A stretch of DNA of 40,045 bases, from positions 1 to 40,045 of the forward strand of contig CAMAXY010000022.1 of the NCBI GenBank assembly GCA_945862215.1. Reading direction: 5' to 3'. Shown piece after piece: positions 33,992 through 40,045 of the stretch. The position numbers and the translations under genes were made by a program. Numbering within the stretch: position 1 is the stretch's first letter; every line of letters begins with the position of its first letter. The stretch comes from Singulisphaera sp. GP187 (lineage in GTDB: Bacteria; Planctomycetota; Phycisphaerae; Phycisphaerales; SM1A02). A model generated the notes under the pieces. That model did no database searches, was not told the origin of the DNA, and saw nothing but the letters and a program-made list of their open reading frames with translations.

Positions 33992-34702
33992 TCAGCGCCT
34001 TTGAGACTGCGAGCACGCTGAAATCAGCGCATGCTCGAACCGTGACCGATCAAGATAATCCGACATGACAAGTTGCGATCCTGCTGCAACAAGAAGCGAC
34101 GCGCGTTCGCCGTGACCAATTCCTACGAAACCATAACCACCTTCTCGTGCCGCATGAAGATCCCAAACACCGTCACCGACATACACAACTGGAATAGTAG
34201 AGGATTTTGTCCCGCCGACTGCACCACGGAGCGCCCAGCGGATGATGTCCAAACGAGCGAAAGCGTGGTCTGCGCAGGCGAATGCGCCAATCGGAATCGA
34301 AATATTTGCGCATTCCAGTTTGCGAAGAGCAGATGGTCCCCATCCGCCAGTCGCCACCGCAATGGTCCAACCCAATGAAGGCAGTTCGAGCAGAACCTCG
34401 CGCGCGCCAGCAACTTCTTCCCAGCCCACGTTGTCGTTGCGACTACGAATCGAAACCAGTTCAATAAATCGAGAGCGCACTGTGCGAAAATCTCGACCCG
34501 TCGGCGCACGCTTGCATTGCGTCTCAATGATCTCATGCAGTATTCCATTATCAGTCGAGTATCGATACGAGCCCCAGTCAGTTGAAATGCCGGAGACTCC
34601 AAGCACATCATGCACTGCTTGCGCATAGCACTCTTCGTCAACTCCATTTGTTCGAGTCAGCGTTCCATCAATGTCAAAGATGACAACGCCACGTGTTGTC
34701 AT
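33992..34702 (-). CDS. HAD-superfamily hydrolase (phosphatase-like)
   Basis: The 236-residue protein has HAD motif I FDIDGTLT at about residues 9-16, motif II IAVATGGWG, and motif IV VYVGDGVWDLHAA. It has a helical cap insert at about residues 20-90. The layout fits phosphoglycolate-phosphatase-like (PGP/Gph type) enzymes. The substrate is not determined. Its start overlaps the end of the EVE gene by 4 bases (translational coupling). It is followed by lemA. Confidence 0.88.
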   Translation of the reverse strand: MTTRGVVIFDIDGTLTRTNGVDEECYAQAVHDVLGVSGISTDWGSYRYSTDNGILHEIIETQCKRAPTGRDFRTVRSRFIELVSIRSRNDNVGWEEVAGAREVLLELPSLGWTIAVATGGWGPSALRKLECANISIPIGAFACADHAFARLDIIRWALRGAVGGTKSSTIPVVYVGDGVWDLHAAREGGYGFVGIGHGERASLLVAAGSQLVMSDYLDRSRFEHALISACSQSQRR

Positions 34703-35202
34703 TTTTTCGCCACGCTTCGTGCGAGTGCGATCACCACCGCAAATTCGCCGGCAGTCACTGGCGTGACCGAAAGGCGATTTCCCTTGCGAAGAATCATCAT
34801 TGAGACGAGCGCGCGATCACTGCGCAAATCATCGAGCGTTACAACAGCTGCAAACTTCGATTCGAATTCCACTTCAACTGCCGACCAACGCGGATCATCC
34901 TTCTTTGCTCCCGCATCGAAATATTCACTCTGCGAATCAAATTGCGTTGGATCTTCTTTTGCGGCGCTCCGCACGCGTGCGACTCCCACAATTCCAACAA
35001 CATCAGCATTTGAGTGATAAAAGAGCACGCGATCTCCAACGGACATCTCTCGCATGAAGTTGCGCGCTTGATAATTACGAACTCCTTCCCACAGCGTGTG
35101 CCGATCGCGCGCAAGGTCGGCGATCCCATAGACCGATGGCTCGGATTTCATCAACCAATGATGCGGAGTTTCAATTTTCTGCACGATCGAATTCTTCGCC
35201 AT
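34699..35202 (-). CDS. EVE-domain protein
   Basis: The 167-residue single-domain protein has the EVE (PUA-like) fold: HHWLMKSEPSVYGIADLA near the start, then WEGVRNYQARNFMREMSVGDRVLFYHSN at about 39-66, GIVGVARVRS and a C-terminal beta strand. EVE domains bind modified bases such as 5-methylcytosine or hydroxymethylcytosine in some species. No modification enzyme is nearby. It overlaps the HAD gene by 4 bases and is the first gene of the probable EVE-HAD-lemA-ruvB run. TATCCT lies 6 bases before its start. Confidence 0.93.
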   Translation of the reverse strand: MAKNSIVQKIETPHHWLMKSEPSVYGIADLARDRHTLWEGVRNYQARNFMREMSVGDRVLFYHSNADVVGIVGVARVRSAAKEDPTQFDSQSEYFDAGAKKDDPRWSAVEVEFESKFAAVVTLDDLRSDRALVSMMILRKGNRLSVTPVTAGEFAVVIALARSVAKK

Positions 35203-35208
35203 CTGTAA

Positions 35209-35214
35209 AGGATA
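35209..35214 (-). promoter_or_regulatory. Candidate -10 element (TATCCT), leaderless type
   Basis: TATCCT lies 6 bases before the EVE gene ATG at 35202. The context TATCCTTTACAGATG matches the one before 5604. Confidence 0.4.
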
Positions 35215-35280
35215 CGGAAACGCGACAGAAAAAATCTATCTCTCCGATGCGTTCGTCTGCCGACGCATCTTTACAACCCC

Positions 35281-35286
35281 TATGCT
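35281..35286 (+). promoter_or_regulatory. Candidate -10 element (TATGCT), leaderless type
   Basis: TATGCT lies 8 bases before the ATG at 35295. It supports this ATG over the in-frame starts upstream. Confidence 0.45.
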
Positions 35287-35294
35287 CTGCGCAC

Positions 35295-37007
35295 ATGAGT
35301 TTTCGTAAAGCATTTTTTGCTGCACTGATTGCATTCATTTGCGTCAACCTGCTCTTTCTCGGATCTCGGCCAGTTTTGACAGCAGACGAAACGCGCTATG
35401 GCAGTATTGCCGCGCAAATGGTCGAGAGCGGCAACTGGATGTCGCTGAGAATGAGTGGCTTTCACTTTTATGAAAAACCGCCGCTCGTCTATTGGATGAT
35501 GGCTCTTGCGATTGAAATTTTCGGGCACAATGCATTTGCGATTCGTCTGCCTGGTGCCCTCTGTGGCGGACTTGCCGCACTTGCGATGGGTATTGCTGCT
35601 CGTCGAGGCGCGATCATCTCTGGAACTTCTCGCGATGATTCCAACACGCTTGGTGCGCTGGTGTCACTTGCATCACTCACAATGTTGATGCCTACTGTCG
35701 GTGCGAGCATTGCGATCTTGGACGCGCCAATCGCGGGCTTTGTGATCGCAACAGGCGCCGCACTCTTTGTCGCCGCGACACACCAGCCAGGGAAAATCCG
35801 AATGGGATGGCTGGTGATTGCAGGCATCATGATGGGTTTCGCATTCATGACAAAAGGGCTTCTTGCCTTGGTTTTTCCAGCGATGATGATCGCACCGTGG
35901 CTCTTGTGGGAACGTCGCTGGCGAGAATTATTCGTATTGCCTTGGACTCCCCTATTTGTAGGCGCATTGGTGGTGCTGCCTTGGGCAATTGCAGTCACTC
36001 AAACTGAACCTGGATTCTGGTATCGATTCATCATTCACGAACACTTTCAGCGCTTCGCAGGAACTGGAACGAATCAGCAACGCGAATCGTGGGCTCTTTA
36101 CTTACTCGTGGTTCCATTGGGCTGCATCCCATGGATTGTGGTTGCACCAATGTCTGCTCGTTGGTGGCCATCGCTTGCGCGAACACAAAGCGGAATTCGA
36201 TTTGCAATCTGCGCAGTAATCGGGCCGCTTCTTTTTCTATCTGCGAGCAGTGGGAAGCTTCCGACATATTCACTTCCAATTTTTCCGCCGATCGCATGGT
36301 TGATTGTCAGCGGACTTCTGGCAGGATTCAAATCACAAATTCCTTGCACTCGCAGTCGTAGAGCATTCATTCCCGCAGCAGTATTGATCATGCTCGGCGC
36401 TGGTTCGATGTCTCTTGCGATTGCCGGCGATCGGTCCGCAGAACTTCTCGGGCGTGTGTGGCTCGAATCACCTCAAATTCATGCAGTTATTCTTGGCGCA
36501 GCGCTTGTTCTTTGGGGAATTGGAGATTGGATCTCACAACGCAGCACACCCGGACCTCACCAAGTGATGTGTATGGGGATCTCCCCCGTCGCAGCTCTTG
36601 CATCATTCGGCCTGCTCTTTCCTGACGCCATGGTCAGCGATCTCACCAACTCAGGTCCGACGTTGATGTCACAACGCGACACCATTCGAAGCGCATCAAC
36701 CCTTATGTGCGATCAGAGATTGGCGCACGCTTGTGCTTGGTTCTTACAGCGCAGCGACTTCTTGATCGTGGGTAGCCCGCGTGAATTTGTCAACGGACTT
36801 TCAATTCCGCAAGACGATGCACGCATTATTGCAAGCGCTGATTTCGCAAAAGTTCTCGCTGATGCTCGAGTTCGTGGCAATGTAGTGATCGCAGCCGAAA
36901 CCTCGGCAGTCAATAGTTTGATGGGAACACGTGGAATCTCTGCTCCATCACAGCGAACGGACTTCCGAGGCTGGGCGCTTGTGCAGTTTTCGTCTTCACC
37001 TCGCTGA
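35295..37007 (+). CDS. ArnT/PMT-like lipid-linked sugar glycosyltransferase
   Basis: The 570-residue multi-pass protein starts at MSFRKAFFAA; the in-frame extension to 35136 overlaps the EVE gene and lacks family features. It has the GT-C signature in its first periplasmic loop, TADETRYGSIAAQMVESGNW, followed by HFYEKPPLVYWMMALAIEIFGHNAFAIRLPGAL. A later loop, PGFWYRFIIHEHFQRFAG, and about ten more membrane segments follow. ArnT-like enzymes move a sugar from an undecaprenyl phosphate carrier to lipid A or a protein. A GT2 gene of carrier-synthase type lies tail-to-tail, and the two genes overlap by 12 bases. The last 100 residues are soluble and poorly conserved. Confidence 0.9.
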   Translation: MSFRKAFFAALIAFICVNLLFLGSRPVLTADETRYGSIAAQMVESGNWMSLRMSGFHFYEKPPLVYWMMALAIEIFGHNAFAIRLPGALCGGLAALAMGIAARRGAIISGTSRDDSNTLGALVSLASLTMLMPTVGASIAILDAPIAGFVIATGAALFVAATHQPGKIRMGWLVIAGIMMGFAFMTKGLLALVFPAMMIAPWLLWERRWRELFVLPWTPLFVGALVVLPWAIAVTQTEPGFWYRFIIHEHFQRFAGTGTNQQRESWALYLLVVPLGCIPWIVVAPMSARWWPSLARTQSGIRFAICAVIGPLLFLSASSGKLPTYSLPIFPPIAWLIVSGLLAGFKSQIPCTRSRRAFIPAAVLIMLGAGSMSLAIAGDRSAELLGRVWLESPQIHAVILGAALVLWGIGDWISQRSTPGPHQVMCMGISPVAALASFGLLFPDAMVSDLTNSGPTLMSQRDTIRSASTLMCDQRLAHACAWFLQRSDFLIVGSPREFVNGLSIPQDDARIIASADFAKVLADARVRGNVVIAAETSAVNSLMGTRGISAPSQRTDFRGWALVQFSSSPR

Positions 37008-37835
37008 GAAAATTTTTATCGTATTGACTGCAGATTGGGTTCGCGCTGAAATTCGGTTGCGCCGATATCTCAAGCCAATTCGCAAAATATCCGCATATGC
37101 ACGAATCCCGTCCGTTATTTTCACTTTCGAACCATGCACGTCACGCCACTCCATCAACGGCAATTCTGTAATCCCAAACTCTGCAGCGAAACCAAGTTCA
37201 CAATTCGACGCAGCAAGTCGGGCAAGAATTTCAACATCAAAGACCCACCGGGAAATAAATTTCTGTGCGAACAGCGAAGTGGTTTCTGGAGTTCGTCTGA
37301 ACAACTTCGCTCCACACTGTGTGTCATACACGGACATGCCCAATGCCATTGATGCGAATGTCGCGAAGAGTCTGCCGATGTAGTGCCTCGCCGCATTGCG
37401 CTCGATGGTTCGGCCAAGTAATCGGATACGCGAGCCCATCACCAATTTTACTGTGGGATTGACTTCCATCACTTCGAAGAATCTTGGCAACTCCTCCAGT
37501 GATGTCGCTAAATCTGCGTCCAAGAAGCCGATGAAATCTGGATTGTGTTTCAGTCCATGCAACATCCCTTGGCGAACGGCTTCCGCCTTGCCGACATTGT
37601 GCCTCAAACGCAGCGATTCAATTCGATCGAGTCCTTGTGCACTCATTGCATCAAGCACACTTTGTGTTTCATCGGAACTGCCATCATTCACGAATAGAAA
37701 TCGCGAATCACAATTCACCATTCGAAAATCGAGGAATTTCTTTTGCTGGAGCCGCGCCGCCTCGTTAAAGCACGGCACGATCATGATCATCCGCGGAAGT
37801 GATGTCGACTCCTTTGTGTCCGCAGGTGAAGCCAT
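36996..37835 (-). CDS. GT2 family glycosyltransferase (polyprenyl-phosphate-sugar synthase-like)
   Basis: The 279-residue protein starts at the second of two adjacent ATG codons, chosen because a TAAGAT hexamer lies 6 bases upstream of it (3 from the first). It has the GT2 fold: MIMIVPCFNEAARL, FLFVNDGSSDETQSVLD, NVGKAEAVRQGM, FLDADLATSLEEL, and TQCGAKLFRR. The order and length match dolichol/undecaprenyl-phosphate mannose synthase-like proteins. No C-terminal membrane segment is seen. The sugar is not determined. Its tail overlaps the ArnT-like gene by 12 bases, and such a pair would supply and use a lipid-linked sugar (inference). Confidence 0.9.
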   Translation of the reverse strand: MASPADTKESTSLPRMIMIVPCFNEAARLQQKKFLDFRMVNCDSRFLFVNDGSSDETQSVLDAMSAQGLDRIESLRLRHNVGKAEAVRQGMLHGLKHNPDFIGFLDADLATSLEELPRFFEVMEVNPTVKLVMGSRIRLLGRTIERNAARHYIGRLFATFASMALGMSVYDTQCGAKLFRRTPETTSLFAQKFISRWVFDVEILARLAASNCELGFAAEFGITELPLMEWRDVHGSKVKITDGIRAYADILRIGLRYRRNRISARTQSAVNTIKIFSAR

Positions 37836-37841
37836 CATCTG

Positions 37842-37847
37842 ATCTTA
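37842..37847 (-). promoter_or_regulatory. Candidate -10 element (TAAGAT) for the GT2 gene
   Basis: TAAGAT is 6 bases before the ATG at 37835, the second of two tandem ATG codons. Confidence 0.4.
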
Positions 37848-37878
37848 GCGGATGTCACAAAGCGTCAGTCCCTGCCAA

Positions 37879-38589
37879 TCAATTCCAACTCACGCCGCGC
37901 GGAGCTTTCTTTGCGAGTTGAAGTTCTGCCTTGGCGATGAAACGATCGGTCTTATGCAAGTCCGCCCAGATGATTTTCGCGCGCTCGAACGCATCGCTCT
38001 CCGAAAGAATCTGGTATCGCAATTCCTCGTTCTTCACCAGAGCAAAGGCAACAAGTTCCAACGCACCTTGGTGCGAAAGTTCCTTGCGATCAATCCACGA
38101 AAGAACCGCGCGAGCACTTTCCATCCTTTGAAATCTCAATCCCGAAAGCAGCGAACGCATTTCGCTTCGCATTTTCTTCAATCCAGGAACCGCCAAAGTT
38201 GGATCTTCGATCGGTCGCAAAATCGCCTCACGATACAAACGCTGACCCTCTGGCTCATCAAGTCGATCGATCGATGCGCGGCAAAGTCCCTGTACCACAA
38301 TATCGAAACGGCCATCAGAAATTGGACGATGCTGAACGATGTGCGCAACGCACACAACGCTTCGAAGTGGTGGGTTGCGCTGAGCCAACTTGGCAGAAGG
38401 ACTGATTGACGCGATTGCGATTGGCCGAACCCCTGACGAAGCGGATCCATCAAGCGCATGCCGAATCATTTGGCGATAACGAGGCTCGAAAATATGCAGC
38501 GGCAATGCCGTATGTGGCAAAAGCACAACTCCTGGAAGTGGAAAGAGCGCCACGGGTTCGGAGAAGTTGATCGAAATCATTTCAGCCAT
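37879..38589 (-). CDS. LON substrate-binding-domain protein
   Basis: The 236-residue protein matches the N-terminal (PUA-like) domain of Lon without the ATPase or protease parts: VALFPLPGVVLLPHTALPLHIFEPRYRQMI at about 13-42, then GRFDIVVQGLCRASI and LSWIDRKELSHQGALELVAFAL. Stand-alone copies are common in bacteria and their function is unclear. A TAAGAT hexamer lies 9 bases before the start. It is divergent from the membrane gene at 38624, with 34 bases between starts. Confidence 0.9.
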   Translation of the reverse strand: MAEMISINFSEPVALFPLPGVVLLPHTALPLHIFEPRYRQMIRHALDGSASSGVRPIAIASISPSAKLAQRNPPLRSVVCVAHIVQHRPISDGRFDIVVQGLCRASIDRLDEPEGQRLYREAILRPIEDPTLAVPGLKKMRSEMRSLLSGLRFQRMESARAVLSWIDRKELSHQGALELVAFALVKNEELRYQILSESDAFERAKIIWADLHKTDRFIAKAELQLAKKAPRGVSWN

Positions 38590-38598
38590 CTGACTTTG

Positions 38599-38604
38599 AT
38601 CTTA
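38599..38604 (-). promoter_or_regulatory. Candidate -10 element (TAAGAT) for the LON-domain gene
   Basis: TAAGAT is 9 bases before the ATG at 38589 and is followed by CAAAGTC, as before folC. It overlaps the promoter zone of the divergent gene. Confidence 0.45.
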
Positions 38605-38608
38605 TTCC

Positions 38609-38614
38609 TATGCT
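38609..38614 (+). promoter_or_regulatory. Candidate -10 element (TATGCT) for the divergent membrane gene
   Basis: TATGCT is 9 bases before the GTG at 38624 and matches the hexamer before 35295. It supports the GTG start. Confidence 0.45.
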
Positions 38615-38623
38615 GTCGCTTGC

Positions 38624-39196
38624 GTGAATTATTTTGCAGAACATCCTTGGACCATCGGACTCTCGCTGGCTGGAGTTGCGACACTCCTCCTTTTGGTCGG
38701 TCTGCGTCTTGGATCCATAAAATGGCTTCTCTCCTCTCTTGCACCGCTTATCGGAATCGCCTTGACGATCGCAATCGCATGGTTCGCGGTCACTCCTGCA
38801 GAACATGCGGTCATCGTCATCCAAAATCTTGTCGCAGCTGCCGTCGCAGGAAATCCTGCAGCTGCCAAAGCGTGCTTTGCTCGTGATGCGACGATCCACA
38901 TGAGTGCGCCCGAACAACCAGGCGAAGATCGTGCGCGCATCGATATTGCATTCGATTCATTTGCAGATCGACATCGCATCGAATCGAACGACATCACTGC
39001 ATTGCAAGCAACAACGACATCCGAAGATTCCGCGATCGTCGATCTGAGTTGTCGCACTCAGACTGCTTCAAGTTATGGCACCGTCCCGACGCGCTGGTCT
39101 TTCGAAGTTGCGCTGCAAAAAGATGGAACTTGGCGAATCGTGCGAATCGTTTGGCGCACGGTCGGCAACCAAAAACCGTCGCTGTCCTTGTTGTAA
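38624..39196 (+). CDS. Membrane protein with extracytoplasmic NTF2-like domain
   Basis: The 190-residue protein begins with GTG (no in-frame ATG nearby upstream). Two hydrophobic segments lie at about residues 9-28 and 34-55. The rest (about 60-190) is a soluble alpha/beta domain: a helix-rich start (AVIVIQNLVAAAVAGNPAAAKACFARDATIHM) followed by beta strands ending WSFEVALQKDGTWRIVRIVWR. This fits a SnoaL/NTF2-like fold. No active site was identified. It converges with the MoxR gene, 3 bases apart. Confidence 0.7.
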   Translation: MNYFAEHPWTIGLSLAGVATLLLLVGLRLGSIKWLLSSLAPLIGIALTIAIAWFAVTPAEHAVIVIQNLVAAAVAGNPAAAKACFARDATIHMSAPEQPGEDRARIDIAFDSFADRHRIESNDITALQATTTSEDSAIVDLSCRTQTASSYGTVPTRWSFEVALQKDGTWRIVRIVWRTVGNQKPSLSLL

Positions 39197-39199
39197 AGA

Positions 39200-40045
39200 T
39201 CACACAGGGATTGGAACCCGTTCAATCAATTCGGTCAGAATGCGATTCGCAATTGCCGAAACATCGTTCACACCTGACGCACGAAGCACGATTCTGTGCG
39301 CACAAACTGCGAGCACATTTCCCACAATATCTTCAGGCACCACGAAATTTCGATCTGCGCAGCGTGCTGTTGCTCGTGCGGATTGCGCAAGCGCCAATGC
39401 ACCGCGCGGGCTTATACCTAATTGCAATTGTGGATGCTGTCGTGTTCCGTGGGCGATGGCAATGATGTAATCCACCAACGACTGGTCAAGTCGCACCGCG
39501 TCCACTTCACGCTGAAACTGAAGAACATCATTGCTGTCCATCACATGCTGCATTGTTTGCAAAGCGTTTCTCGCCGGCTGTCGATGAATGATTCGCGACT
39601 CATCGATCGCCGTGGGATATCCCAATGCAATGCGCATAAGAAATCGATCGAGTTGATTTTCTGGCAGCAAATATGTTCCTTCAAACTCATTTGGATTCTG
39701 AGTCGCAATGACCATAAATGGATTCGGCAGTGGATGCATTTCTCCTTCCGCAGTAACAGTGCCTTCTCCCATCGCTTCGAGCAATGCAGATTGCGTGCGA
39801 GGCGTTGCTCGATTGATTTCGTCAGCGAGCACGATGTTGGCGAAAACTGGTCCTTGCCGAAATGTCACCTGTCCAGATTCGCGGTCATACATCCCGACGC
39901 CTGTAATGTCCGAAGGCAAAAGATCTGGCGTGCATTGAATGCGACCAAACGAGCAGTTCACGCTGCGAGCGAGTGATTGAGCAAGGACGGTCTTTCCAAC
40001 GCCAGGAACATCCTCTATAAGAACATGCCCCCTTGCAAGCAAGCA
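39200..40045 (-). CDS. MoxR-family AAA+ ATPase, 5' truncated
   Basis: About 281 residues are visible; the frame stays open at the window edge, so the N terminus is missing. Features are Walker A EDVPGVGKTVLAQSL, QCTPDLLPSDITGVGMYD, Walker B NIVLADEINRATPRTQSALLEAMGEG, sensor block VIATQNPNEFEGTYLLPENQLDRFLMRI, and the C-terminal lid region with LGISPRGALALAQSARATA. MoxR ATPases act as chaperone-like partners in metal insertion and in DUF58/TgpA systems. Such a DUF58-transglutaminase pair is found 26 kb away in this window, with no MoxR beside it, so they may or may not be partners. Confidence 0.95.
   Translation of the reverse strand, partial: CLLARGHVLIEDVPGVGKTVLAQSLARSVNCSFGRIQCTPDLLPSDITGVGMYDRESGQVTFRQGPVFANIVLADEINRATPRTQSALLEAMGEGTVTAEGEMHPLPNPFMVIATQNPNEFEGTYLLPENQLDRFLMRIALGYPTAIDESRIIHRQPARNALQTMQHVMDSNDVLQFQREVDAVRLDQSLVDYIIAIAHGTRQHPQLQLGISPRGALALAQSARATARCADRNFVVPEDIVGNVLAVCAHRIVLRASGVNDVSAIANRILTELIERVPIPV

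Noticed and set aside
1-40045. CRISPR arrays, insertion sequences, prophage genes
   Set aside because: No regularly spaced repeat series, transposase motifs or phage structural genes were seen; the only long repeat is the pair at 31833 and 32097.

Overview
The window looks like a chromosomal segment of a member of the Planctomycetota, most likely class Phycisphaerae. The signs are two pseudopilins with an FTLIE-type prepilin signal and a C-terminal DG-containing tail motif of the H-X9-DG type, an LptD-like outer-membrane assembly protein, a leucyl-tRNA synthetase with a roughly 60-residue insertion, and very tight gene packing on both strands. The taxonomic call is inference from gene content; no rRNA marker is present. 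Almost all of it is ordinary core-genome coding sequence. No prophage, CRISPR array or intact insertion sequence was seen.

Layout. 1-5331: a 5'-truncated RNase H-like gene, then on the minus strand an FHA-GAF-HD-GYP signalling protein, a pseudopilin and a membrane-anchored FlaA1/WbpM-type nucleotide-sugar dehydratase. 5446-8407: tRNA-Leu(UAA) on the minus strand, a class III CoA-transferase, then three poorly known genes (a possibly TerB-like protein, a DUF4145-like coiled-coil protein, and a small acidic protein with ELGD repeats and a very strong Shine-Dalgarno). 8447-16206: a BAX-inhibitor-1 family membrane protein, a PilZ-like protein, and an overlapping minus-strand operon of an unknown 455-residue protein, DUF2007, DUF58 and a TgpA-like transglutaminase, divergent from a membrane protein. 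16238-24951: leuS, a FolC with a long Lys/Ala/Pro-rich N-terminal tail, a LOG-family hydrolase and hrpB.

21693-27583 is a six-gene minus-strand run with overlapping or closely spaced ends: ribH, nusB, ftsY, pseudopilin, a membrane-anchored unknown protein and hrpB. It mixes riboflavin synthesis, rRNA transcription, SRP targeting and RNA helicase functions. 27611-31787 holds a UbiA-like membrane protein and LptD. 31788-32298 is the only gene-poor gap over 300 bases. It carries two 70-bp direct repeats, 264 bp apart, around a 21-bp-stem hairpin. 32299-35202 is a probable minus-strand operon of an EVE-domain protein, a HAD phosphatase, LemA and ruvB. 35295-40045 holds an ArnT/PMT-like glycosyltransferase tail-to-tail with a GT2 polyprenyl-phosphate-sugar synthase-like gene, a LON substrate-binding-domain protein, a two-helix membrane protein, and a MoxR ATPase cut by the window end.

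A recurring feature is a TANNNT-like -10 hexamer 6 to 9 bases before the start codon of many first genes. Later genes in runs overlap their predecessor or carry purine-rich Shine-Dalgarno sites. This suggests that leaderless transcription is common here, and it helped choose starts. It was found by eye and has no statistical test behind it.
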